From assembly GCF_020711255.1 (NCBI RefSeq), contig NZ_JAJFAW010000023.1, forward strand, positions 1 through 64,000: a stretch of 64,000 nt of DNA, in the 5' to 3' direction. Below the pieces are notes generated by a model that made no database searches, was not told where the DNA came from, and saw nothing but the letters and a program-made list of their open reading frames with translations. The first letter of the stretch is position 1. Every line of letters starts with the position of its first letter. The position numbers and the translations under genes are program-made. Source of the stretch: Hymenobacter plasmatis. GTDB lineage: Bacteria > Bacteroidota > Bacteroidia > Cytophagales > Hymenobacteraceae. Below, one piece after another: positions 43,006 to 49,787 of the stretch.

Positions 43006-43791
43006 ATGAAAGCCGGTCAACGCCTTTGGACTCGTGACGAATTGCTTCTGGCTATCAACCTGTATTGCAAGTTGCCTTTTGGGCAGATGCACAAAGGCAA
43101 CCCGGCCATCATTCAGCTGGCAGGACTACTGGACCGAACCCCGAGCTCGGTGGCTCTTAAGCTGGTGAACTTTGCCAGCCTTGACCCTAGCCTGGGGCGG
43201 GCCGGCATGAGCAATGCCAGCCACCTGGACCGGCAAGTGTGGCAGGAATTTTACGCCGACTGGTCGGGCAAAGCGCTGGAAAGCGAGCAACTGCTTGCTG
43301 CTGCTAAGCACTTGACGCTGGACGAGGTGGCCGCGGCGGAAGAGCCTCTCCCACCGGTTCCGGTAGGACGGGTAAAAGAGCAGCTGGTGCAGGTGCGCGT
43401 TAACCAGCAGTTTTTCCGCAAAATGGTCATGGCGGCGTATGACAACACGTGCTGCATTACGGGATTACGCCAGCCGGCGCTCCTGGTCGCGGGGCATATC
43501 AAGCCCTGGGCGGTGGATGTGGCCAACCGGTTGAACCCGCGCAATGGATTAGCGCTTAATGCCCTGCACGACCGAGCCTTTGAACTAGGGCTATTTACTA
43601 TTCGGCCCAAGGACTACGTGATTGAAGTAGCTGCGGTGGTTAGGACGGGCAGCCGGCCGGACGCGCATGCCGCGGGGGCGCTGCTGGGGCAATTCCATGG
43701 CCAGGGACTGCGCCTGCCGGCTAAGCCACGATTTCTGCCAGACCCGGAACTGCTGGCTTGGCACCGGGATAAATGGTTGGGAGCGGCTTAA
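43006..43791 (+). CDS. HNH endonuclease
   Basis: A 261-aa protein from ATG 43006 (MKAGQRLWTRDELLLAINLY). The N-terminal half is a DNA-binding-type helical region with KLPFGQMHKGNPAI and RTPSSVALKLVNF. The C-terminal HNH_2-type core has CCITG (zinc cysteines), AGHIKPW (catalytic His) and NPRNGLALNALHDRAFELGLF. This is the single-gene HNH family often seen in defence islands. The upstream extension to 42829 is not supported. Confidence 0.9.
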   Translation: MKAGQRLWTRDELLLAINLYCKLPFGQMHKGNPAIIQLAGLLDRTPSSVALKLVNFASLDPSLGRAGMSNASHLDRQVWQEFYADWSGKALESEQLLAAAKHLTLDEVAAAEEPLPPVPVGRVKEQLVQVRVNQQFFRKMVMAAYDNTCCITGLRQPALLVAGHIKPWAVDVANRLNPRNGLALNALHDRAFELGLFTIRPKDYVIEVAAVVRTGSRPDAHAAGALLGQFHGQGLRLPAKPRFLPDPELLAWHRDKWLGAA

Positions 43792-43832
43792 ACACTGAGC
43801 CAACGGGCGGGCGCGAGCATAACGCTTCATAA

Positions 43833-43867
43833 GAGAAGCCTGTTGGCAGCCTACCAACAGGCTTTTC
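43833..43867 (+). terminator. Terminator after the HNH gene
   Basis: AGAAGCCTGTTGG, short loop, CCAACAGGCTTTTCT. Confidence 0.7.
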
Positions 43868-43910
43868 TGATAGTTACTGGAGGCTGTTGCTTCATAAGCA
43901 TTCATAGAGA

Positions 43911-43951
43911 GGCCCGGGATTTTGCAGGCACTGGCTGCAAAATCCCGGGCC
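43911..43951. repeat. Perfect 17-bp inverted repeat (7-nt loop)
   Basis: GGCCCGGGATTTTGCAG and its exact inverse, between the HNH gene and the convergent exonuclease gene; no T tail. Possibly the terminator of the leftward phage-like block. Confidence 0.6.
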
Positions 43952-44001
43952 TTACCCATTCCAGTGTCAGTGCCTACTGAATAAGTGGCTTTTAGTCAGG
44001 C

Positions 44002-44682
44002 CTACGCTGCTTGTGACATTTCTGGCGTCAGGGCCTGAGCAAAGGCCGTGTGCTGGCGGGCATGGTGACGTAGCAGGGCGGTGTACTTCTTTCGGCCTTG
44101 TTCGATGAAGCCGGGGGCGGCGGTGGCCTCGAACAGCCAGACCTCGTGCGGGGCTTTCTTCTGCACGCCGATAATAAGGAAGCGCGTGGCCCCTAGCACG
44201 TCGGTGTAGAGGGCGGCTTGGCGGTCGTAGTCGTACTGCTCGGTGGTGGCCAGGAAGTGGGCGTAGTCTGGGGCGCTGGTCGTTTTGAAGTCGATGAGCG
44301 TGAGCTGGCGGCCAGCGGGGCTGCTGACCAACAAGTCGGGGCGCACCTTCACTCCTACTCCGGTGGCGGTGTGAATAGCGGAGTGGGTCAGCTCCGGGAT
44401 GCCACGGTGCAGCAGGTCGCGGCAGAAGCGCTGGCGGCGCACCTGGCGGGCCAACTGCTCCAACAGGGCCCACTGGCACTTTTCCTCGGTGCGGGCGTAA
44501 GTGGCGGGCTCCAGCGTGGCGGCGTGAAAGTGGGTGCCGAAGGCCATGGCCACGGGGTTGGGCCGGCGCAGCTGGCCCATGATGTCGGCTTTGAGCTTGG
44601 AGAGGTCGGTATTGGAAACCTGGGGCAGGGCGCGGTGCTGGGCCGCGGTCAGGTCGGGGTAAGCAGTGAGGGCGTGGAACAT
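44002..44682 (-). CDS. RecE/YqaJ-like phage exonuclease (PD-(D/E)XK)
   Basis: A 226-aa nuclease-domain protein with FGTHFHAATLEP (about 48-59), VRPDLLVSS (catalytic Asp, about 116), LTLIDFKTTSAP (D-x-K, about 130-138) and YDRQAALYTD (the QxxxY motif of RecB/exonuclease families). It is of the kind phages use to resect DNA ends for single-strand annealing. It is the last gene of a leftward block that also has a 235-aa candidate partner two genes upstream. Confidence 0.85.
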   Translation of the reverse strand: MFHALTAYPDLTAAQHRALPQVSNTDLSKLKADIMGQLRRPNPVAMAFGTHFHAATLEPATYARTEEKCQWALLEQLARQVRRQRFCRDLLHRGIPELTHSAIHTATGVGVKVRPDLLVSSPAGRQLTLIDFKTTSAPDYAHFLATTEQYDYDRQAALYTDVLGATRFLIIGVQKKAPHEVWLFEATAAPGFIEQGRKKYTALLRHHARQHTAFAQALTPEMSQAA

Positions 44683-44703
44683 GGCGGTACGGGTAAAAGA
44701 GGG

Positions 44704-44949
44704 TTAGCGGATGAGGGCCAGGCGCTGCGGGTCGGCGGCGCGGTGCAGCCAGATGTGGGCGCTGCCACAGCCGACCAGGTAAGCGGGCTCGGGAAAGAGC
44801 TGGCGCACCTGCGGGGCAAAGTCGCGCAGGTCGGGCAGCGGGTCGGTATCGGCCAGGAGCTCGGCCAGCTGGGCCAGCAAGGCCGCCTCGGCATCGTCGC
44901 GGGCCGGCTGCTCAACGGACAGCTGGGGCAATTCGGTGGGGTAGTTCAT
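44704..44949 (-). CDS. Small protein of unknown function
   Basis: An 81-aa protein (MNYPTELPQLSV; an ATG at 44961 is an alternative start). Acidic helix ALLAQLAELLADTDPLPDL, then an ordered tail FPEPAYLVGCGSAHIWLH. It sits between the exonuclease (21-bp gap) and the 235-aa protein, in the same direction; probably a phage accessory protein. Confidence 0.55.
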   Translation of the reverse strand: MNYPTELPQLSVEQPARDDAEAALLAQLAELLADTDPLPDLRDFAPQVRQLFPEPAYLVGCGSAHIWLHRAADPQRLALIR

Positions 44950-45015
44950 CGCGAAAGGCATTGAATAAGTGGGAAACCTGGTAGCCCCCACGGCGGGCAC
45001 CGCGGGGGCTGGGCA

Positions 45016-45723
45016 TTAGGCGGCCTGAGGCAAAGTGGCGGGCTCAGCGGCGGCTGGTTCCGGGCCCTGCGGGTCGTCCTCAGCGGGCACGGTGTAGCCG
45101 TGCTGGATGCGCATATCCGCGGCCCCGGTGTAGGTTTCGGCACGCCAGATGGGAAAGTCGCGGGCGTAGTCGCGGCGGGCAGCTACCTGGGCCGCGTCGG
45201 CGGCTTCGTAGCTGAACTGGGCGATGTAGTAGGTGGCCGTCTTGCCGTCCTTGGTGGTCTGCTTCTTCTCGGCGGTGACCTTCACCGTCACATCGGCAAG
45301 GGTGAGGTCGTCGTAGAAAAGCGGCTCAATCAGGCGGTAGAGGTTTTCGACGCTGTAGCCGTGGAAGAGCACGGCGCAGACGGCGCCTTTGTCGTCGGCG
45401 AAGAACAGCTCGGCCCACAGCTTGCGGCCCATGTTGAGAATGTCGTCCTGAAACACGCGCCAGGCCAGCGGTATGAAGCTGAGCGAGCTGCCGAGGGGCA
45501 CAGTGCCGCCGATGTTGAACTGGCCAGCCTTGGCGTCGAAACGCACCTGGCGCGGGTGGCCGGGCAGGTAGCGGAAACGATTGGTCCAGGTTTCTTCGCC
45601 GGTGCTTTCGTCGACGCCGGCGACGAGGTAAGCCGGGCGGGTGTTGGGGTTGATGGTTAGCTCAGCAGCTTGAGCTACGGGCACGGCCTGGGCGACGGCT
45701 TGCTTGGTGGTGGCAGTTGCCAT
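45016..45723 (-). CDS. Phage-like protein, possibly ssDNA-binding
   Basis: A 235-aa protein. The middle section is beta-rich: GQFNIGGTVPLGSSLSFIPL, KLWAELFFADDKGAVCAVLF, HGYSVENLYRLIEPLFYDD, then VTVKVTAEKKQ..YYIAQFSY. The C-terminus is acidic and Pro/Ala-rich, as in SSB-type proteins. It resembles phage proteins I recall beside exonucleases, but the family has no certain name to me. Given the neighbouring RecE-like nuclease, an ssDNA-binding or annealing partner is a reasonable inference. Confidence 0.5.
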   Translation of the reverse strand: MATATTKQAVAQAVPVAQAAELTINPNTRPAYLVAGVDESTGEETWTNRFRYLPGHPRQVRFDAKAGQFNIGGTVPLGSSLSFIPLAWRVFQDDILNMGRKLWAELFFADDKGAVCAVLFHGYSVENLYRLIEPLFYDDLTLADVTVKVTAEKKQTTKDGKTATYYIAQFSYEAADAAQVAARRDYARDFPIWRAETYTGAADMRIQHGYTVPAEDDPQGPEPAAAEPATLPQAA

Positions 45724-45791
45724 AATTGGGAAGGATTGGGAGTGAAAAAAGTGGGGCCAGTTATTGGCCGGCCCCGGCGCCGTGTCAGGTG

Positions 45792-45947
45792 TTAATTGGC
45801 CTCCGTGACGGGCGACGTCAGCACGTAGTACTTGCGGAATAAGGCCTTCGCTTTTGCGAGGCTGACGGCACGCTCGCTTAGGCGCACGGCGACTTTAGAG
45901 TGGCTTTCCTTTTCGTAGCCGTAGGCTTGGAATAGCTTGGTTTTCAT
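45792..45947 (-). CDS. 51-aa basic protein
   Basis: ATG 45947 opens MKTKLFQAYGYEKESHSKVA, followed by VRLSERAVSLAKAKALFRKY. It is strongly basic and helical, in line with the leftward block and with gaps of similar size to the neighbours. No family known. Confidence 0.5.
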   Translation of the reverse strand: MKTKLFQAYGYEKESHSKVAVRLSERAVSLAKAKALFRKYYVLTSPVTEAN

Positions 45948-45995
45948 GGGAAATTGAGGGAAAGGCGGGGCCAGCTATGGCTGGCCCCTGGGTGG

Positions 45996-46313
45996 CTACC
46001 TGAATTGTTTGTCGTGGCACAGAATGGCGCGGCCCACAATGGAATCCACGCCCCGCGCTTCGGGCTGGTGCTGGTACCAGAGGTAGGTGGCGATGAGGTT
46101 GAGGTAGGCCGGGTGGCGGAACTTGCCCTCATCGTCGATAATGAGAATCAGCTCGGGGCTGAGGCGCACCACGTCGACGGTTTGACAGTCGAGCAGCTGG
46201 TACAATTCGGCCAGCTTGAAGCTCTTGCCGTTGGCAGGGCTGACCGGCTGCGGCTGGGCGCTGTGTGGGTCCAGCAAGTGAGGTTGATAAGTGGGAGTAG
46301 CGGTTTTGGGCAT
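45996..46313 (-). CDS. DUF3846-like protein
   Basis: A 105-aa protein; ATG 46313 is chosen because the upstream extension is compositionally biased shadow sequence. The segment VDVVRLSPELILIIDDEGKF, then LNLIATYLW and DSIVGRAILCHDKQF follow the DUF3846 pattern (strand, NEEGK-like turn, N-x-x-AT, D-x-IVG). The family is common on phages and plasmids; function unknown. Confidence 0.65.
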   Translation of the reverse strand: MPKTATPTYQPHLLDPHSAQPQPVSPANGKSFKLAELYQLLDCQTVDVVRLSPELILIIDDEGKFRHPAYLNLIATYLWYQHQPEARGVDSIVGRAILCHDKQFR

Positions 46314-46360
46314 GATGAGGTGAGCTTGGTGGGGCCGCCCGGCTTGGCGGCCCCTGGTGG

Positions 46361-46606
46361 CTAGAAATGAGGAAAGGCGTGGGCGCTGGCGTGGAAGAGC
46401 TGCACGGCGGCGGCTATGGCCTCGAATGGCGTGGCGCCGGTGCCCCGGAAGTGGGCCACCACGGACCCGGTGTGCGGGCTGGGCACGTCGAACTGACAAT
46501 TGAAGCGGGTGCCTTTGGCGAAGGTGTAGCCGCTGAACCGAGCGCCGGGCACGGGAAAGCAGGCTGTGGCAACCTGGGCGAGGCTGGGGGTGATGGTGGG
46601 AGGCAT
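46361..46606 (-). CDS. Small protein with PFEAI motif
   Basis: An 81-aa protein (MPPTITPSLAQVATACFPVP). Its second half, FRGTGATPFEAIAAAVQLFH, matches the central motif of the 145-aa protein encoded at 46889-47326, so the two contain related domains. Probable phage-type small protein of the leftward block. Confidence 0.5.
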   Translation of the reverse strand: MPPTITPSLAQVATACFPVPGARFSGYTFAKGTRFNCQFDVPSPHTGSVVAHFRGTGATPFEAIAAAVQLFHASAHAFPHF

Positions 46607-46926
46607 GGCGAACCGGAGAGGATGAGGGAGCCGGCGGCCCGGAGCGCGGCGGCGTGGGCACTGGCGTGATAGAGGGCAGCGGCTGCAGAGAGGGCGGCGC
46701 GGGCGGCCTGCACGGCGGCAACGGCGGCGCGGAGGCGGGCGAAGCGGCCGGGGCGGCGGGCATCGCAATAGTCATCGCGCAACGCCCATCGGGCTTCTTT
46801 GGCGGCGGCATAGGCCGACTGGGCGCGGGCCAGCTGGTGCGCCGGGGGCAAGGCCGCCCCCACTGCGGGAACGGCTTGCCGGGTAGCGCTAGGCTGCACT
46901 GGCGACCAAGTGAGGAGCGGGCACAT
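46414..46926 (-). CDS. Doubtful helical Ala-rich ORF
   Basis: A 170-codon frame starting MCPLLTWSPV. Residues about 30-100 look like a real helical protein (RAQSAYAAAKEARWALRDDY, RFARLRAAVAAVQAARAAL). The last third is Pro/Ser-rich and overlaps the 81-aa gene by about 190 bp in another frame, so either the true end is elsewhere (frameshift) or the frame is not translated. It would otherwise fill the gap 46607-46888. Confidence 0.35.
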   Translation of the reverse strand: MCPLLTWSPVQPSATRQAVPAVGAALPPAHQLARAQSAYAAAKEARWALRDDYCDARRPGRFARLRAAVAAVQAARAALSAAAALYHASAHAAALRAAGSLILSGSPCLPPSPPASPRLPQPAFPCPALGSAATPSPKAPASIVSSTCPARTPGPWWPTSGAPAPRHSRP

Positions 46927-47326
46927 AGCAGCAACGGCACTGGCCGAAGGCATCGCGGCCCTCGCGGCACACGGCGCAGACTACCTCGGGCTCCTGAACG
47001 GGCGCCGGGCTGGGTGCCCCACTAAAGGCCTGCTCTGCGGCGGATACAATGCGCGAGGCGTGGCCCTGCACGGCGGCCCCAAGCTGCGGAACGGTGCACC
47101 GCTCGGCGAAAGCGGCCACGGCCTGGGTAATGGCCTCAAAAGGACAAGGAGCGCCGGCCTGGTAAACGTGCTGCTGGCCTTCGCCAGCGTGGTAGCTGAC
47201 GTGGTAGGTTTCAGTGATGTAGCCGCTGCTGGCAACGTAGCGCTGCACGCTGGCGAAGTGGCAGGTGAGAGCCGGGCCGGACCAGGCGGAAGCGGCGAGC
47301 TGAGAAAACTGGAATGGGGTGAGCAT
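46889..47326 (-). CDS. Protein with PFEAI domain and C-terminal zinc-ribbon-like cysteines
   Basis: A 145-aa protein, promoter-proximal in the leftward block. The middle (VYQAGAPCPFEAITQAVAAF) is related to the 81-aa protein at 46361-46606. The C-terminus has CAVCREGRDAFGQCRCC, five cysteines in a possible zinc-binding arrangement. The divergent 165-bp gap to the SLOG gene carries the repeats described at 47414-47450. Confidence 0.6.
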   Translation of the reverse strand: MLTPFQFSQLAASAWSGPALTCHFASVQRYVASSGYITETYHVSYHAGEGQQHVYQAGAPCPFEAITQAVAAFAERCTVPQLGAAVQGHASRIVSAAEQAFSGAPSPAPVQEPEVVCAVCREGRDAFGQCRCCYVPAPHLVASAA

Positions 47327-47413
47327 AGCTGTATGAGGTAGCTGTGAGGTGCCCGCGCCGTAGGCCTCCGGGTGGGCAGGTAGCAGGGCCTTCCCGACTA
47401 CACACTAAAGATA

Positions 47414-47450
47414 CAACTAAACTTTGTAATTGCAAACTAAACTTTAATAA
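47414..47450. promoter_or_regulatory. Directly repeated AACTAAACTTT motifs in a divergent promoter region
   Basis: CAACTAAACTTTGTAA (47414-47429) and AAACTAAACTTTAATAA (47434-47450), 20 bp apart. A third relative, CAACTAAATTTTACTAAAG, lies at 48828-48846 before the holin-like gene. AT-rich setting, likely operators or promoters of the island. Confidence 0.45.
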
Positions 47451-47491
47451 AAGGCGTCTTGAAAGCAAGTTATTTTTGACTATCTTTATAC

Positions 47492-47851
47492 ATGGAAAAA
47501 CACAAAAACAAGGCAATAGCAGTGGTGGGAAGCCGGGGCGTGAGAAGCTGCGCCGCGCTGGCCCGGCGGCTGGCCGAACTGGAGCCGGCGGAAGTGGTGA
47601 GCGGCGGGGCTGCTGGTGTGGACGCCCTGGCGGCCCGCTGGGCCAGGGCCCACGGGGTGCAGCTAACCGAGCTGCGGCCGGACTATGCCGCCCACGGCCC
47701 CACGGCCGCTACCCATGTGCGCAATGCCGAGATAGTGAAGCGGGCCGCCCTGGTGCTGGTGGTGTGGGACGGCCAGAGCAAGGGCACGCTGAGCACGCTG
47801 AAGGCCGCCCGCCGCCTGGGCCGCCCGGTGGAGCTGCTGCCCCTGGACTGA
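47492..47851 (+). CDS. SLOG-family nucleotide-binding protein (DUF2493/YspA-like)
   Basis: A 119-aa Rossmann-like protein: VVGSRGVRSCAAL (about 10-22), the glycine-rich SGGAAGVDALAARWA (about 43-57), and the nucleotide-site segment HVRNAEIVKRA..LVLVVWDG. This is the short SLOG form found on phages and in systems that may bind nucleotide ligands; the ligand is unknown. A TTGACTATCTTTA sequence just upstream (about 47478) suggests a near-leaderless message. Confidence 0.8.
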   Translation: MEKHKNKAIAVVGSRGVRSCAALARRLAELEPAEVVSGGAAGVDALAARWARAHGVQLTELRPDYAAHGPTAATHVRNAEIVKRAALVLVVWDGQSKGTLSTLKAARRLGRPVELLPLD

Positions 47852-48894
47852 GGCGGCCCCTACCCGACCGGAAACGGCACCGGGCAAGGCCTGACCAAAC
47901 AGACTATATGCCTTGGCCTGGGGGTTTGGGGGACGGCCTGAGGCCCCCAATGGATCCTCGGCGGAGCCGGCCTTATGAGGGTGGAGCGGCCCTTTTCGGG
48001 CTGCGGAAGCCGAGGAAGATGACCGGGCGTTAGCCGGGGCATGATGGCGGGGGCTTGGGGTACTCCCCAATGAAACCCTCCGCGAAGCGGGCCTTGCTTC
48101 TGCCTGCGTGGCTGGAACGCAAGCTTTACTGGCGGGTGGCAGGCTTTTTCGGCCTGCGGCCTGCAACCGAATCAGGGGGTGCTGGCGGGCGGCGTGGGGG
48201 CCGTTTTTGGGCCCTGCACGGCACGGCAGCGGTGCGGTGGGTTGGCGGTGGGGCGGCTGGCTGACCAACGGAAGGCGGGCTGCAGGGGGGCTGGCGCTGG
48301 GGGTAAATCGAGAGTGTCCGGGGGCTGCGGCCTGACTCTTGGGGCAGGTGGCAGTACCCTGAAACTAAAGTATCAGGGTGGTGGGATGAGCCGGGCGAAT
48401 GGAGCGCAGCAGGGCGCAGCTGGCGGAGCGAAATTGAGCCGGGCGGGTGCGGTGGTTTTACGGTAGCGCAGGCCGGCCGAGTGCAGCGACCGGAGCCATA
48501 GCAAGCCTAGTGAAGAGGGACGCCAGGAGCGATGAACGGTGCGCCGCGTTGGCGTAGGAAGCGAAATGAGGTGGGCCGGAGCGTAGGGCGTGCGTTGCGC
48601 TCAGTGGCTGGAGCGTCGGGGGAATGCGGCAAGGATGGTAAGGGCGCGACCAACGGAAGCGGTGCGCAGCACGGGAGCGTTAGCGCACCCCTGGATAGCC
48701 TGGCCCCGGCCCGCAGCGGAGCGGAGGGCCGGGGAGCCGCCCAACTGCTTCGAACCAAGTAGACACCGCCAGTGCATCAACTGAAAAGTGCAATTAATAA
48801 AGGTTGCATTTTGATACAAAATTTATACAACTAAATTTTACTAAAGACAGTAAAATATTAAAGACACCATTGGACATAAACTTTTATTGACGCC
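47852..48894. other. 1-kb gene-free region with repeated hairpins, then an AT-rich leader
   Basis: No convincing gene. The first 930 bp are very GC-rich with G excess on the plus strand; the last 110 bp (48780-48894) are AT-rich and look like the leader of the holin-like gene. Two related units (47920-48004 and 48049-48157) each hold three small hairpins. Further hairpins are ACCCTGA/TCAGGGT (48356-48379) and CCCCGGCCC/GGGCCGGGG (48702-48735). TGAGCCGGGCG occurs twice (48387, 48435). Short ORFs here have no protein-like pattern. A structured RNA or a DNA-processing site are possible. Confidence 0.5.
47920..48157 (+). repeat. Two imperfect copies of a three-hairpin unit
   Basis: Unit 1: GGGGG(T)3GGGGG..CCCCCAATG, then CGGC-GGA-GCCG followed by GGCCTT, then GCGGCCC-TTTTC-GGGCTGC. 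Unit 2: GGGGG-CTT-GGGG..CCCCAATG, then CCGC-GAA-GCGG followed by GGCCTT, then GCAGGC-(T)5CG-GCCTGC. Stems change in compensating fashion between copies while the joining sequences (CCCCAATG, CCTC, GGCCTT) stay constant. Confidence 0.55.
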
Positions 48895-49179
48895 ATGCAT
48901 ATGTTCAGCAGCACGAAAGCCGGCCACTTTGCCCATATTGGCATGACGGCTCTCCTGGGACAGGTAGCCAGCCACGAGCTGGTGCCCCCGGACCCGACGA
49001 ATATTGAGAACTACGGGCACCTGATAATTCAGGCGCTGGTGGCCATCGTGACCATCTGGGCGACGGTGCGCAAGGCCCTGCAGCGGCCGGAGTCCGTGGT
49101 GAAAGTGCCGGCGGAAGTATTGCCGCTGGTGAAGGCTGGGACTGGGGAGGACGGGAGCCATGGAAACAGCGCAAAGTAG
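48895..49179 (+). CDS. Holin-like small membrane protein
   Basis: A 94-aa protein with one clear membrane helix (LIIQALVAIVTIWATVRKAL, about 43-62) and a charged tail. Its stop lies 20 bp inside the next gene, an endolysin-type peptidase, the usual placing of phage holins. Holin function is inferred from size, topology and neighbour. The start may be the second ATG (48901). Confidence 0.6.
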   Translation: MHMFSSTKAGHFAHIGMTALLGQVASHELVPPDPTNIENYGHLIIQALVAIVTIWATVRKALQRPESVVKVPAEVLPLVKAGTGEDGSHGNSAK

Positions 49180-49657
49180 CGTGGTCGGCACCAAGCCGGG
49201 GGCGGTGCTTGGCAGGGCTCCCCTACCCCGGGTCGTGCCAAAGCTGAGCGGCGTGCAACAGCGCATTCAGGCAGCGCGGCTGATGCAGGCAAAGCCGAGC
49301 CTGGGGGCGGCGTATGCCCAGGCGCTGGCCCGGTGGGAAGCTGACCCGGTGCTGCGGCTACTGGGCTTGCCCGTGATTACGGAGTGCTACCGGTCGGTAG
49401 GCCGGCAGGATGAGCTGTATGCGCAGGGGCGGACCAAGCCGGGGAAAATCGTGACGTACAAGCGCGGGGGCGAGTCAAAGCACAACTGGCTGCCATGCTC
49501 GGCGCTGGACGTGGCGTTTCTGCTGCCCAATGGGGAAACGTCGTGGTCGGGGTTGCTACTGAGCAAGTTTGCGCGGCTGATCAAGGCGGCTGATGCGCGG
49601 GTGCATTGGGGCGGCGACTGGCCCGGGTTCAAGGACTGGCCGCATTTTGAAGTATAG
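49160..49657 (+). CDS. M15-family endolysin-type peptidase
   Basis: A 165-aa peptidase of the VanY/L-alanyl-D-glutamate type. ITECYRSVGRQDELYAQGR (about 73-91) precedes the zinc motif SKHNWLPCSALDVAF (S-x-H-N-x6-A-x-D, His about 111) and the C-terminal WGGDWPGFKDWPHFEV with the last zinc His. It would cut peptide cross-links in peptidoglycan for lysis. Overlaps the holin-like gene; terminator follows. Confidence 0.85.
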   Translation: METAQSSVVGTKPGAVLGRAPLPRVVPKLSGVQQRIQAARLMQAKPSLGAAYAQALARWEADPVLRLLGLPVITECYRSVGRQDELYAQGRTKPGKIVTYKRGGESKHNWLPCSALDVAFLLPNGETSWSGLLLSKFARLIKAADARVHWGGDWPGFKDWPHFEV

Positions 49658-49662
49658 GGTGG

Positions 49663-49702
49663 AAAGGAAACGAGCGGGCCAGATGGTCCGCTCGTTTCCT
49701 TT
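49663..49702 (+). terminator. Terminator after the endolysin gene (copy 1)
   Basis: AAAGGAAACGAGCGGGCC, AGAT loop, GGTCCGCTCGTTTCCTTT. A near copy, with the same preceding TAGGGTGGAAA, occurs at 51234-51272. Confidence 0.9.
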
Positions 49703-49787
49703 CGGGGCTTTCTAACAGGTAGCTTTCTGGGCTGGAGTCAGCAAGTCACTCTAAGAACCTGGAAGCCCCAAAAGTGAAATCATAGCA

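Noticed and set aside
48055..48762. Several 60-95-codon frames in the gene-free G-rich block
   Set aside because: Arg/Gly/Ala/Trp-biased translations in overlapping frames, as expected from GC-rich noncoding sequence.
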